64,000 bases of DNA from contig NZ_CP123923.1 of assembly GCF_030450125.1 (NCBI RefSeq), positions 310,001 through 374,000 of the forward strand, written 5' to 3'. Source of the DNA: Streptomyces sp. WP-1 (GTDB taxonomy: Bacteria; Actinomycetota; Actinomycetes; Streptomycetales; Streptomycetaceae). Below, piece by piece: positions 26,430 to 34,988 of this stretch. Each line of letters starts with the position of its first letter. Position 1 is the stretch's first letter. The notes beneath the pieces were generated by a model. That model was not told the DNA's origin, searched no databases, and saw only the letters and a list, made by a program, of their open reading frames with translations. Both the position numbers and the translations under genes were made by a program.

Positions 26430-27379
26430 GCGGTGTCCCCCTCGCTCCGGGTGAGCCGCAGGTAGCCGGCGGAGAAGACACCGAGCAGCAGCAGGAGCAT
26501 GACGCTGAGGGCGCAGGCGCCGCCGAAGTCGTTGTAGAGGAAGGCGTATTTGTAGATGAGGTAGAGCACGGTGACGGTGGCGCTCTCGGGGCCGCCGCCG
26601 GTGATGACGAACGGCTCGGTGAACACCTGCATGGTGGCGATGATCTGAAGGAGCATCAGCATCATGATCACGAAGCGGGTCTGCGGGACCGTGACGTGCC
26701 GGATGCGCTGGAGGAGGTTCGCGCCGTCGAGTTCGGCGGCCTCGTACAGCTCGCCGGGGATGGACTGGAGGGCGGCCAGATAGACGAGGACGGTGCCGCC
26801 CATGTTGGCCCAGGTCGCCACGATCACCAGGGAGACGAGTGCGGTGTCGGTGCCGTTGGACCAGTTCGAGGTGGGCAGGTGGGCGAAGCGCAGCGCCTCG
26901 TTGGCGAGTCCGGCCCCGGGGTCGTAGAACCACTTCCACAGCAGGGCGCTGACCACCGGCGGGATCATCACCGGCAGGTAGACCACGACCCTGAAGAAGG
27001 CCTTGGCGTGCCGCAGTTCATTGAGGACGAGGGCCAGCAGGAAGGGGACGGCGAAGCCGATGAGCAGGGCGAGCACGGTGAAGGAGAAGGTGTTGCGCCA
27101 GGCGGCGGCGAAGTCCGGGTCGTGCCAGACGCGGGTGAAGTTGGCGGTGCCGACCCACCGGGGCGGGGAGCCGGGGGTGTACTTCTGGAAGGCGATCACG
27201 ACGGCGCGGATCGCCGGGTACCAGGAGAACAGCACGAAGCAGAGCAGCCCGCCGAGGAGGAAGGCGTAGGCGCGCAGCTGGTCGATCAGGCGGCGCCGGC
27301 CCCGGTCCCCTGCCGGGGCCGGCGCCGGGACCGGGAGGACGGCGGTGGCCGTCCGCTGCCGCTCGGCCGTCTTCGTCAT
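26426..27379 (-). CDS. Sugar ABC transporter permease, MalF type
   Basis: A 317-residue membrane protein, partner of the MalG-type permease that follows with a four-base overlap. A basic N-terminal region precedes the first membrane span (about 35-60). The EAA loop YEAAELDGANLLQRIRHVT lies near residue 225. The start is ATG at 27379, five bases after the binding-protein stop. It forms the transport channel for an oligosaccharide, predicted to be an alpha-glucan fragment from the neighbouring hydrolases. Confidence 0.93.
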   Translation of the reverse strand: MTKTAERQRTATAVLPVPAPAPAGDRGRRRLIDQLRAYAFLLGGLLCFVLFSWYPAIRAVVIAFQKYTPGSPPRWVGTANFTRVWHDPDFAAAWRNTFSFTVLALLIGFAVPFLLALVLNELRHAKAFFRVVVYLPVMIPPVVSALLWKWFYDPGAGLANEALRFAHLPTSNWSNGTDTALVSLVIVATWANMGGTVLVYLAALQSIPGELYEAAELDGANLLQRIRHVTVPQTRFVIMMLMLLQIIATMQVFTEPFVITGGGPESATVTVLYLIYKYAFLYNDFGGACALSVMLLLLLGVFSAGYLRLTRSEGDTA

Positions 27380-27384
27380 GGCGG

Positions 27385-28734
27385 TCAGCTCCGGGCCAGA
27401 ATGCTGTCGATCTTGCCGGACGCGTCCTTCAGGAGGCCGTCGATGTCGGCGTCCTTCTTGGTGAGCACGGCGGAGACGGTGCCGTCGAGGACGGAGTAGA
27501 TCTGCTGCGCGTCCGGCGGCTCGATCTTCATCCGGAGCTTGGCGTTGCCGTCGAGAAAGCTCTGGTAGTTCTCCACCGGGACGTTGGCGTTGGCCTTCTT
27601 GATCTTCTGGTCCTCGGCGTCGGCGGCGCCGGTGAACAGGCGCGGCTCGGGCAGGCCGACGGGGGCGTTGTTCCGCTTCGCGCGGGCGTAGTCGCCGAGG
27701 AAGCCCTTGCCGGGGGTGAGGTACATGTACTCCAGCCACTTGAGGCCGGCGCGGATCTGGGCGGGCGTGTCGTGCTTGTTGAACATGTAGCCGTCGCCGC
27801 CGATCAGGGTGCCCTGGCCGCCGGGCATCGGGCCGATGGCGATGTCGTCGTAGTCGGCACCCTTCTCCTTGACGAGGATCGGGATGTTGTCGGGGGCGGC
27901 GAGGTACATGCCGAGCTTCCCGGCGCCCATCATCTGCTGCGCGTCGTTGATGACGAGGAGCTGCTTGCTGCCCATGGAGTCGTCGTCCCACCGCATGTCG
28001 TGCAGGTTCTCCAGGACGGCGTGGCCCGCGGGGGTGTCGACGGTCGCCTTCTTGCCGGCGGCGCTGACGACGTCGCCGCCCTGGGAGTACAGCTCGGCAG
28101 TGAAGTGCCAGCCGCCCTGGTTCTGGGCGCTGTAGTCGGCGTACCCGACGGTGCCGTCGCCGAGGGCGGCGATCTTCTTGGCGTCGGCGCGGACCTCGTC
28201 CCAGGTGGTGGGGGGCTGGTCGGGGTCGAGGCCGGCCCTCTCGAACAGGGCGCGGTTGTAGATCAGCCCCATGCTGTATCCGGTGCGCGGTATGCCGTAG
28301 ACCTTCCCGTTCACCGTGTAGATGTCCCGCAGCTGCTTCTGGAGGGTGCCGTAGCTCTTCATCCCTTTGAGGTACGGCGTGAGATCGGCGGCCTGGTTGA
28401 TGTCCACGACATGCCCGGCGTCGGTGAAGTACGTGTAGAACACGTCCTCCATCTGGCCGCCGGCGAGCTTGGCGTCGAAGGTCTTGGGGTCCTCGCAGGG
28501 GAAGGCGTCGTGGGTGACGACGTCGATGTCCGGGTTCTGCCGCTCGAAGGAGGCGACGTCCGCGTCGAAGAACTTCCGGTCGGTTCTGGAGCTCTTCGGC
28601 GGCTCGCAGTTGACGGTGATGCGTGTCTTGCCGCTCGCCGAGCCGCCGCCCGACCCGCAGGCGGTGGCGGCGAGGGCGAGGGAGGAGCAGAGGCCGATCG
28701 CGACGAAGGTGCGGCGGAACCCGGTACTGGTCAT
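27385..28734 (-). CDS. Sugar ABC transporter substrate-binding lipoprotein
   Basis: A 449-residue extracellular solute-binding protein (family 1). The N-terminus is a lipoprotein signal ending in ALAATAC, so it should be anchored to the outer face of the membrane. The body has the usual binding-protein features (TTWDEVRADAKKIA, a MAAP-like GQGTLIGGDGYMF segment). The start ATG at 28734 was chosen over an upstream in-frame ATG because it directly precedes the signal peptide and has GAGGGG upstream. It is the first transport gene after the LacI gene. The ligand is inferred to be an alpha-gluco-oligosaccharide. Confidence 0.93.
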   Translation of the reverse strand: MTSTGFRRTFVAIGLCSSLALAATACGSGGGSASGKTRITVNCEPPKSSRTDRKFFDADVASFERQNPDIDVVTHDAFPCEDPKTFDAKLAGGQMEDVFYTYFTDAGHVVDINQAADLTPYLKGMKSYGTLQKQLRDIYTVNGKVYGIPRTGYSMGLIYNRALFERAGLDPDQPPTTWDEVRADAKKIAALGDGTVGYADYSAQNQGGWHFTAELYSQGGDVVSAAGKKATVDTPAGHAVLENLHDMRWDDDSMGSKQLLVINDAQQMMGAGKLGMYLAAPDNIPILVKEKGADYDDIAIGPMPGGQGTLIGGDGYMFNKHDTPAQIRAGLKWLEYMYLTPGKGFLGDYARAKRNNAPVGLPEPRLFTGAADAEDQKIKKANANVPVENYQSFLDGNAKLRMKIEPPDAQQIYSVLDGTVSAVLTKKDADIDGLLKDASGKIDSILARS

Positions 28735-28810
28735 TCGTTGGACCCCTCGGTGGCACTCATGGCGGGAGCTGCGGGCGCGGCACACTCAAGCACCGCCGAC
28801 AAGGGTCCGC

Positions 28811-28829
28811 AAGATGTCGCGCGACTTCT
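28811..28829. promoter_or_regulatory. Candidate operator upstream of the binding-protein gene
   Basis: A ten-base perfect palindrome, GTCGCGCGAC (28816-28825), with mostly symmetric flanks (agat / ttct). It sits about 80 bases upstream of the binding-protein start next to an AT-rich patch (28830-28840). It could be the LacI operator for the transport operon, but it does not resemble the palindrome in front of the lacI gene. Confidence 0.35.
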
Positions 28830-28865
28830 GTAATTATTTGACAGCTGCCCGGATGTACCTGCGCC

Positions 28866-29864
28866 TCAGTCGTGCGGGGCCTGCCCGGTCGATCCGCGCA
28901 CCACCAGTTCGGGTTCGAACAGAAGCTCCTCGGCGGGTACGGCGGTGCCGCCGATCTGCGCGTTCAGCAGTTCCACGGCCGCGCGGCCCATGGCCTCGAT
29001 GGGCTGGCGGACGGTGGTGAGCGGGGGCTCGGTGCAGTTCATGAACGCCGAGTCGTCGTAGCCGACGACGGAGATCCGGCCCGGGACGTCGCGGCCCTTG
29101 CGCCGGGCGGCCCGGATCGCGCCGAGGGCGAGGGGGTCGCTGGCGCAGATGATGCCGGTGACGCCCCGGTCGATCAGCCGCGAGGCGGCGGCGTGGCCGC
29201 CCTCGATGGAGAAGATGGCCCGCGCGACCCGCTCGTCCGCAAGGCCGCCGGTCAGGGCGTGCGCGGCGGCCAGTTTGCGGGCGGAGGGCATGTGGTCGCC
29301 GGGGCCGAGGACCAGCCCGATGCGCTCGTGGCCGAGCGAGGCGAGGTGCCGCCAGGCCTGTTCGACGGCGACCGCGTCGTCGCAGGACACGCCCGGGAAG
29401 CCGAGGTGGTCGATGGCCGCGTTGACCAGGACGACGGGGATGTTGCGGTCGGCGAGCCGCCGGTAGTGGTCGTGCGGGGCGTCGGCCTGGGCGTAGAGAC
29501 CGCCGGCGAAGACGACGCCGGACACCTGCTGCTGGAGCAGCAGTTCGACGTAGTCCGCCTCCGAGACGCCACCCTTGGTCTGGGTGCACAGCACCGGGGT
29601 GAGCCCGAGCTGGGCGAGCGCACCGCCGATGACCTCGGCGAACGCGGGGAAGATGGGGTTCTGCAACTCCGGCAGCACCAGCCCCACGAGCCGGGCGCGT
29701 TCACCGCGCAGCTGGGTGGGGCGCTCGTAGCCCAGGACGTCGAGGGCCGTCAGCACCGCCTGCCGGGTGGCGTCGGAGACCCCGGGCCTGCCGTTGAGCA
29801 CCCGGCTGACCGTGGCCTCGCTGACCCCGACCTTCTTCGCCACTTCCGCAAGTCGTCGCGTCAT
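28866..29864 (-). CDS. LacI family transcriptional regulator of the glucan operon
   Basis: A 332-residue repressor. The N-terminal helix-turn-helix reads LAEVAKKVGVSEATVSRVLNG with the hinge YERP, followed by a periplasmic-binding-protein-like effector domain (LVGLVLPELQNPIFPAF... to VRQPIEAMGRAAVELL). It is transcribed toward the transport genes, 131 bases upstream of the binding protein. It most likely represses the operon until an alpha-glucoside is present. Confidence 0.94.
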   Translation of the reverse strand: MTRRLAEVAKKVGVSEATVSRVLNGRPGVSDATRQAVLTALDVLGYERPTQLRGERARLVGLVLPELQNPIFPAFAEVIGGALAQLGLTPVLCTQTKGGVSEADYVELLLQQQVSGVVFAGGLYAQADAPHDHYRRLADRNIPVVLVNAAIDHLGFPGVSCDDAVAVEQAWRHLASLGHERIGLVLGPGDHMPSARKLAAAHALTGGLADERVARAIFSIEGGHAAASRLIDRGVTGIICASDPLALGAIRAARRKGRDVPGRISVVGYDDSAFMNCTEPPLTTVRQPIEAMGRAAVELLNAQIGGTAVPAEELLFEPELVVRGSTGQAPHD

Positions 29865-29882
29865 GCGCGCAAGAATAGCGCG

Positions 29883-29907
29883 GCTTACGTAAGCGGCTTG
29901 CGTAAGG
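29883..29907. promoter_or_regulatory. Candidate LacI autoregulatory operator
   Basis: The perfect palindrome GCTTACGTAAGC (29883-29894) is followed at once by a near copy, CTTGCGTAAG (29898-29907), 19 bases upstream of the lacI start codon. Central CG and 10-14 base symmetry are typical of LacI-family sites. Confidence 0.6.
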
Positions 29908-29999
29908 TTGCGGGGAGGCGACCGGGCGCGCGGCCGGCCTGACGGGACTCGCGGCCGGCCGAACAGGACAGGACTGCGGAGCGGGCCCCTGACGGGCGG

Positions 30000-30587
30000 T
30001 CACCAGTCGGCGACGGCTACGGGTTCGACCTCGCAGTGCGCGATCTTTTCGACGCGCCCACCGCCGATGGCGGATATCCGGTAGGTCGTCCTGCCCTTCG
30101 CGGGGACCGGCACCTGGCCGCCCGAGTCCACGAGGGCGAGGCCGCGCCCGTTCTTGAAGGTCATGTTCACGGAGAAGACGGCGTCGCGTCCGTTCGGATT
30201 CCTGACCTCGATGATCGCGTGGGGATCCGCCACGCTCGCGCACCGTACAAGCACCGCGGTGCCGTTCTTGAGAGGCCGGGGAGTGGCGGACTCCGTGGGG
30301 GTGGCGGGGCCGGTGGACCGTGGCCGGGACGATCCGCCGACGCCACCGGCACTCCTCGCGGACCCGTCCGAGTCGGTGGCGGCGGACGAGCCGTTGTCGG
30401 ACGCGCCGCCGCCCGGCGACGACGCCGACGAACTGTCGTGGTCCCGGCGGGAATTGCCGCAACCGCCGCCGTCATCACCGTGCCGGCCCCGGCTCCCGTG
30501 ACCATGGCCCGACGAGAACCCCGTCAGTGCCGGCACGACCATCGCCGGCACCGCTGTGACCTTGAGTCCCCGCCCCTGTGCATACAT
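30000..30587 (-). CDS. Hypothetical exported or membrane-anchored protein
   Basis: 195 residues, function not recognised. A short hydrophobic stretch near the N-terminus (KVTAVPAMVVPALTGF) is followed by a long Gly/Ser/His/Asp-rich low-complexity linker (about 28-105). A compact C-terminal domain of about 90 residues contains two cysteines and a beta-strand pattern (VLVRCAS...AIIEVRNPNGRDAVFSVNMTF...), resembling small beta-sandwich domains of secreted actinobacterial proteins. The layout suggests surface display. It is transcribed alone. Confidence 0.65.
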   Translation of the reverse strand: MYAQGRGLKVTAVPAMVVPALTGFSSGHGHGSRGRHGDDGGGCGNSRRDHDSSSASSPGGGASDNGSSAATDSDGSARSAGGVGGSSRPRSTGPATPTESATPRPLKNGTAVLVRCASVADPHAIIEVRNPNGRDAVFSVNMTFKNGRGLALVDSGGQVPVPAKGRTTYRISAIGGGRVEKIAHCEVEPVAVADW

Positions 30588-30737
30588 CCGGCCACCCTAT
30601 CGACAGCCGTCACGGACCGGTCCACGTGGCCGGGACGAGGACCGTCGGCGCAGTGCTGCCCCGAAGGTACCGTCCGACTCCGACACCCCGTGACCGACCG
30701 CAGGAGTTGAGCCGAGCGGTGCGGGCGTCGGCCCGGT

Positions 30738-31376
30738 TCACGCGCTGTCGTCGCCGTCCGCGAAGGCGGTGCGGGCGGCGCCCAAGAGCCGCGCGCAGCG
30801 CTCGGTCATGGCCTCGGCCGACTGGTCGGGGTGGTTGATCCACCAGCGGACCAGCGCGGTGCACAGGCCGCGCCAGGCGTACTTGAGGGCGTCGGCGTCG
30901 AGCGGGTCGCTGGTCCCGGCGGCGCGCAGGAGGTCGGCGGTGCCGGTCGCGGCGAGGTCGTCGACGGCGTCGCGGTAGCTGGCCGCGCGGCGGGCGGCCT
31001 CACTGCCGGGCGGCAGCGAAGGATCGTAGAGGACGAACCATGCCTCGCGCCGCCCGTCGAGAGCCGTGAACAGGGCGTGCAGCACACGCAGGGGCGTGGA
31101 CGGCGCGCCGGTGCCCTGTGCGGCCATGGCGGCGCGGATCGCGCCCAGCAGCAGGTCGCCGACCGGGTCGAGGCAGGCGAGGTAGAGGTCCTGCTTGCTG
31201 CCGAAGTACTGGTGCACGAGCGGCTTGGTGACGCCGACCCGGGCGGCGACGGCGGCCACGGTGGTGGCCTCGTACCCGTGCCGGCCGAACTCCTCGGTGG
31301 CCGCGGCCAAAACCTGTCGTTCGCGCGCGGCCCTCGGCACGCCCTTGGTACCGGCCCTGGAGGAGAGCGTTGTCAT
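30738..31376 (-). CDS. TetR family regulator
   Basis: A 212-residue TetR/AcrR repressor. The helix-turn-helix lies at about residues 20-65 (ATEEFGRHGYEATTVAAVAARVGVTKPLVHQYFGSKQDLY), with a mostly helical ligand domain behind it. It is divergent from the FAD-linked oxidase gene, and two TTACC/GGTAA palindromes lie in the 74-base gap, so it very probably controls that gene and itself. The ligand is unknown. Confidence 0.93.
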   Translation of the reverse strand: MTTLSSRAGTKGVPRAARERQVLAAATEEFGRHGYEATTVAAVAARVGVTKPLVHQYFGSKQDLYLACLDPVGDLLLGAIRAAMAAQGTGAPSTPLRVLHALFTALDGRREAWFVLYDPSLPPGSEAARRAASYRDAVDDLAATGTADLLRAAGTSDPLDADALKYAWRGLCTALVRWWINHPDQSAEAMTERCARLLGAARTAFADGDDSA

Positions 31377-31387
31377 GGGACCTGAGC

Positions 31388-31417
31388 TTACCCTAAGGTA
31401 ATTTACCGTCGGGTAAA
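31388..31417. promoter_or_regulatory. Tandem TetR operators, TTACC-N4-GGTAA
   Basis: Two adjacent inverted repeats lie in the divergent gap: TTACC-N4-GGTAA (31388-31401) and TTTACC-N4-GGTAAA (31402-31417). Their centres are 15 bases apart. They lie between the tetR start and the oxidase start, as expected for a shared operator. Confidence 0.8.
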
Positions 31418-31450
31418 TTCCTGTCCCCCGGACCCCGTTGGAGCGCGCCC

Positions 31451-33055
31451 ATGCCTGCCACCGCGACCGACCCGCACAGCTCCCGCACCCGCTCCTGGTG
31501 GGGCTGGGGCTATGCCGACGCCCACCCCGACGACGCCGAATGCGTCGCGACCGGGGCCTTGTTGCCGGGCACGCTCGCCCGCCCGCTGCCGGTCCCCCGC
31601 GTCGCTGACCTGCCCATCGGCCGCCCCGCCGCGACGCCCCCGGCCGCCCTGGCCCACCTGGTCACGGCCGACCCGCGGGCGCGCGCCGCCCACGCCATGG
31701 GCAAGGCGTACCGCGATGTCATCCGCGCCCTGCGCGGCCGCCCCGGCCGGATCCCCGATCTCGTCGCCCGTCCGGCCCGCGACCGGGACGTGGCGGACCT
31801 GCTGCACTGGGCCGGCGAGCACGGCGTGGCCGTCATCCCCTTCGGCGGCGGCTCCTCGGTGGTCGGCGGCGTGGAGTACCGGGGCGACACCCATCGCGCC
31901 GTACTCTCCCTCGACCTGACCTCGATGGACCGGGTCCTGGAGATCGACACCGCCGGCCGCTCGGCCCGTATCCAGGCCGGTGCCCTCGGCCCCGCGCTGG
32001 AGGCCCAACTGCGGCCCCACGGGCTGACGTTGCGCCACTTCCCGCAGAGCTTCGAGTTCTCCACGCTCGGCGGCTGGCTGGCCACCCGGGCGGGCGGCCA
32101 CTACGCCACCGGCCACACCCGCATCGACGACTTCGTGCAGTCCCTGCGGGTGATCACGCCCGCCGGGACCGGCACGTCCTGGCGACTGCCCGCATCCGGC
32201 GCCGGACCGTCGCCGGACCGGTTCTTCCTCGGTTCCGAGGGCACGCTCGGCGTCATCACGGAGGCGTGGATGCGCCTCCAGGAGCGCCCCCGGCACAAGG
32301 CCTCCGCCTCCGTGGCCTTCGCCGACTTCCAGCGCGCGCTGGACGCGGTGCGGGCCGTCGCCCGGTCCGACTTGGCCCCGGCCAACTGCCGTCTGCTCGA
32401 CCCGGGCGAGGCCCTGCTGTCCGGCGCCTCCCACGACGGCTCGGCCGTCCTGGTCCTGGGCTTCGAGTCCGCCACCGCCCCCGTCGACGGCCGGCTCGCG
32501 GCCGCCGTGGAGCTGGCCCGTGCCCACGGCGGTCGCGGCGAGGCCACTGCGGCGGACCGGGACGCCCCGCCGGACGCGGCGGTGGGCGCCTGGCGCTCGG
32601 CGTTCCTGCGGATGCCGTACCTGCGCGACGGTCTGGCCCGCATGGGGGCCGTCGTCGAGACGTTCGAGACCGCCGCCACCTGGGACCGGATCCCCGCCCT
32701 GATCGACGCCGTCCGCACCGAGGTCGGCGCCGCCGCCACGAAGGCCACCGGCCACCCCGCCACCATCAACTGCCGCCTCACCCACGTCTATCCGGACGGC
32801 GCCGCCCCCTACTTCACCGTGGCCGTCGCCGGCCGTCCCGGCGACGAGGTCGAGGTCTGGGACGACATCAAGGCCGTCGCGACCGATGTCCTGCACCGCC
32901 ACCGCGCCACCATCACGCACCACCACGCCGTCGGCCGCGACCACCGCCCCGGCTACGACCGCCAGCGCCCGGATCCCTTCGCACTGGCGCTGCGCGCCGC
33001 CAAGGACGCCCTGGACCCCCACCGCATCCTCAACCCGGGCGTTCTGCTCGACTGA
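31451..33055 (+). CDS. FAD-linked oxidase, alkyldihydroxyacetonephosphate synthase-like
   Basis: A 534-residue flavoprotein of the PCMH/VAO superfamily. The FAD-binding domain (about 95-270) has VIPFGGGSSVVGG and the segment FEFSTLGGWLATRAGGHYATGHTRI. The C-terminal oxidase domain ends with HHHAVGRDHRPGY and LDPHRILNPGVLLD. In animals and some bacteria this family makes the ether bond of ether lipids; bacterial members also include other FAD-linked oxidases, so the substrate is uncertain. Expression is probably controlled by the divergent TetR. Confidence 0.88.
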   Translation: MPATATDPHSSRTRSWWGWGYADAHPDDAECVATGALLPGTLARPLPVPRVADLPIGRPAATPPAALAHLVTADPRARAAHAMGKAYRDVIRALRGRPGRIPDLVARPARDRDVADLLHWAGEHGVAVIPFGGGSSVVGGVEYRGDTHRAVLSLDLTSMDRVLEIDTAGRSARIQAGALGPALEAQLRPHGLTLRHFPQSFEFSTLGGWLATRAGGHYATGHTRIDDFVQSLRVITPAGTGTSWRLPASGAGPSPDRFFLGSEGTLGVITEAWMRLQERPRHKASASVAFADFQRALDAVRAVARSDLAPANCRLLDPGEALLSGASHDGSAVLVLGFESATAPVDGRLAAAVELARAHGGRGEATAADRDAPPDAAVGAWRSAFLRMPYLRDGLARMGAVVETFETAATWDRIPALIDAVRTEVGAAATKATGHPATINCRLTHVYPDGAAPYFTVAVAGRPGDEVEVWDDIKAVATDVLHRHRATITHHHAVGRDHRPGYDRQRPDPFALALRAAKDALDPHRILNPGVLLD

Positions 33056-33080
33056 CCGGACGCCCGTGGTGTCCCCGGGA

Positions 33081-33098
33081 GGCCGGCGGCCGCCGGCC
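33081..33098. terminator. Possible hairpin terminator after the FAD oxidase gene
   Basis: An 18-base perfect palindrome (ggccggcggccgccggcc) lies 25 bases beyond the stop codon. It can form a seven-base stem with a four-base loop. Confidence 0.45.
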
Positions 33099-33173
33099 AT
33101 GGCGCGGCCCGGCAGCCGCCACCGGCTAGGGAGCCGTGGCCAAAGTGACGCCCGCCCAGCGACCCTGCCGCGA

Positions 33174-33557
33174 TCAGCTACCGCGCGGCGGGCGTCGATC
33201 CGCCGGGAGCCGCTTCGTGATCCGGTCGAACAGGTCCGTCAGCGGCTCGCCGATGTCCTGGCCGAACTCGGTGAGCCCGTAGGTGACCTGGGGCGGCGTC
33301 GTCGGCTCGACCTCTCGCCAGACCAGGCCGTCCTGGACCAGCGCGCGCAAGGTCTGGGCGAGCATCTTCTCGCTGATGCCCTGGATGCTGTCCCGCAGCT
33401 CGTAGAACCGAAGGGCGTTGCTCCGCAAGGAGATCAGCACCCAGATGCCCCACCTGCTGGTGACATGGTCGACCATGTCACGCGCGGGGCAGTCGGTGTG
33501 AAACACGTCATACCGCTTGCCCGTCCCGGCCTGTTTCAGCTGCGCGCCTTCCCCCAT
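33174..33557 (-). CDS. HxlR/DUF24 family redox-type regulator
   Basis: A 127-residue winged-helix regulator (SRWGIWVLISLRSNALRFYELRD, GISEKMLAQTLRALVQDGLV). Cys23 in TDCPARD sits where YodB, HypR and QorR carry their redox-sensing cysteine. It is divergent from a QorB-like reductase gene, the same arrangement as Corynebacterium qorR/qor2, where the regulator senses quinone or disulfide stress. That parallel is an inference from family and context. Confidence 0.92.
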   Translation of the reverse strand: MGEGAQLKQAGTGKRYDVFHTDCPARDMVDHVTSRWGIWVLISLRSNALRFYELRDSIQGISEKMLAQTLRALVQDGLVWREVEPTTPPQVTYGLTEFGQDIGEPLTDLFDRITKRLPADRRPPRGS

Positions 33558-33564
33558 GTCCGGA

Positions 33565-33599
33565 GCTTACCTCTGGGTATGTTCTTACGGAAAGTAAGC
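33565..33599. promoter_or_regulatory. HxlR-type operator region
   Basis: The divergent gap contains the perfect inverted repeat CTTAC-N5-GTAAG (33584-33598), and a wider pair GCTTAC (33565-33570) with GTAAGC (33594-33599). A weaker site, TTAC-N5-GGTA, overlaps the left half. Its position between both starts supports dual control. Confidence 0.7.
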
Positions 33600-33650
33600 C
33601 CTGGCTCCTAGCGTCAACGGCCTTAGCGCACAACGGACTAGGAGCTGAAC

Positions 33651-34490
33651 ATGATCGTGGTGACCGGGGCTACCGGGAACGTGGGCCGGGCTCTGACACA
33701 GGCCCTGGCCGAGGCGGGCGAACGGGTGACGGCGGTGTCGCGGCACACGGCGGCGGTGCCGGAGGGGGTCCGGCACGTACCGGCCGACCTGGCCGAGCCG
33801 CAGGGCCTCGCCCCCGTACTGGACGGGGCGAAGGCACTGTTCCTCCTGCTGTCCGGCGACCTGCACGCCCCCGAGGCCAGGCCCGCCGACATCATCGCTC
33901 TGGCCGCGGCGAGCGGGGTCCGCCGGATCGTCCTGCTGTCCTCGCAGGGCGTGGCGACCAGGCCGCTCGGCCCGTCGCGGATCGCGATGCGCGCGCTGGA
34001 GGACGCGTTGAAGGAGTCCGGCGTCGACTGGGCCGTCCTGCGACCGGGCGGCTTCGCCTCCAACGCCTTCGCCTGGGCGGAGTCCGTCCGCACGCGGAGG
34101 GTGGTCGCCGCGCCCTTCGGCGACGTCGGGGTCCCGGTCGTCGACCCGGCGGACATCGCCGAGGTCGCGGCGGCCTGCCTGCTGGACGACCGGCACACCG
34201 GCGGGGTCTTCGAACTGACCGGGCCCGAGGTGATCACGCCCCGTCGGCAGGCGGAAGTCATCGCCGCAGAGCTGGGCTCGCCGGTCCGGTTCCACGAACT
34301 CACCCGCGAGGAGGCCAAGGCCGCGATGACCCGCTTCGTGCCGGCGGAACTCGCCGACGACACCCTGGACATCATCGGCGCCCCGAACCCCGCCGAACTG
34401 CGCATCAGTCCGGACGTCGAGCGAGTCCTCGGCCGCGCCCCGAGGCCCTTCGCGGACTGGGTCGCCCGTAACATCGCCGCTTTCCGCTGA
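33651..34490 (+). CDS. NmrA/QorB-like NAD(P)H-dependent quinone reductase
   Basis: A 279-residue atypical short-chain dehydrogenase. The nucleotide-binding motif GATGNVGRAL opens the protein, followed by RRIVLLSSQGVA and VLRPGGFASNAF. It lacks the YxxxK pair of classical SDRs, as NmrA-like proteins do. The best functional analogue is QorB/YtfG, which reduces quinones with NADPH. The divergent HxlR gene and the CTTAC repeats suggest induction by thiol-reactive compounds. Confidence 0.88.
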   Translation: MIVVTGATGNVGRALTQALAEAGERVTAVSRHTAAVPEGVRHVPADLAEPQGLAPVLDGAKALFLLLSGDLHAPEARPADIIALAAASGVRRIVLLSSQGVATRPLGPSRIAMRALEDALKESGVDWAVLRPGGFASNAFAWAESVRTRRVVAAPFGDVGVPVVDPADIAEVAAACLLDDRHTGGVFELTGPEVITPRRQAEVIAAELGSPVRFHELTREEAKAAMTRFVPAELADDTLDIIGAPNPAELRISPDVERVLGRAPRPFADWVARNIAAFR

Positions 34491-34588
34491 GGCGGGCACG
34501 GCCGTTGCCGACGGCTCGCACCACCGCGCGCCGACTGAATCGAGCGGCTGGGGATATCCGCAGAAGAGGTCACCCCCCGGGAGGAAGC

Positions 34589-34981
34589 ATGACATTGGTG
34601 AAGGCGGGCGTCGTGGTCCTCGACTGCGCCGAGCCCGAGAAACTGGCCGTGTTCTACAAGGAGTTCCTGGAGGCCGAGCAGACGCACGCCTCCGCCAACC
34701 TCGTGGAGATCCGCAGCGCCGACGGCATGCGGCTGGGCTTCCGCCGTGACGTGAACGCCGTTTCGCCCAGCTGGCCCCGCCCGGAGAACTCCCTCCAGTC
34801 CCATCTGCTCTTCCTCGTCGAGGACTTGGACGCGGCCGAGCGGCGAGTGGTGGGGCTCGGCGGCCGCCCGATCGAGACGAAGGACCCGGCGGGGCCGTAC
34901 GAGGAACGCGGCTACACCGACCCGGCCGGCCACTCCTTCACCCTGCGCCTGGTGCCCATCACCGCACCCAAACAGGGCTGA
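34589..34981 (+). CDS. VOC/glyoxalase-fold protein
   Basis: A 130-residue single-domain protein of the vicinal oxygen chelate superfamily (VVLDCAEPEKLAVFYKEFL, HLLFLVEDLDAAERRVVGLGG, YTDPAGHSFTLRLV). Members bind metals or bleomycin-type drugs or act as dioxygenases; no specific function can be assigned. The start is ATG at 34589, preceded by GGGAGGA. A hairpin follows eight bases after the stop. Confidence 0.88.
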   Translation: MTLVKAGVVVLDCAEPEKLAVFYKEFLEAEQTHASANLVEIRSADGMRLGFRRDVNAVSPSWPRPENSLQSHLLFLVEDLDAAERRVVGLGGRPIETKDPAGPYEERGYTDPAGHSFTLRLVPITAPKQG

Positions 34982-34988
34982 ACACCAA

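Noticed and set aside
28838..28843. TTGACA on the plus strand as a -35 box
   Set aside because: No matching -10 and no plus-strand gene follows; the lacI and transport genes run on the minus strand.
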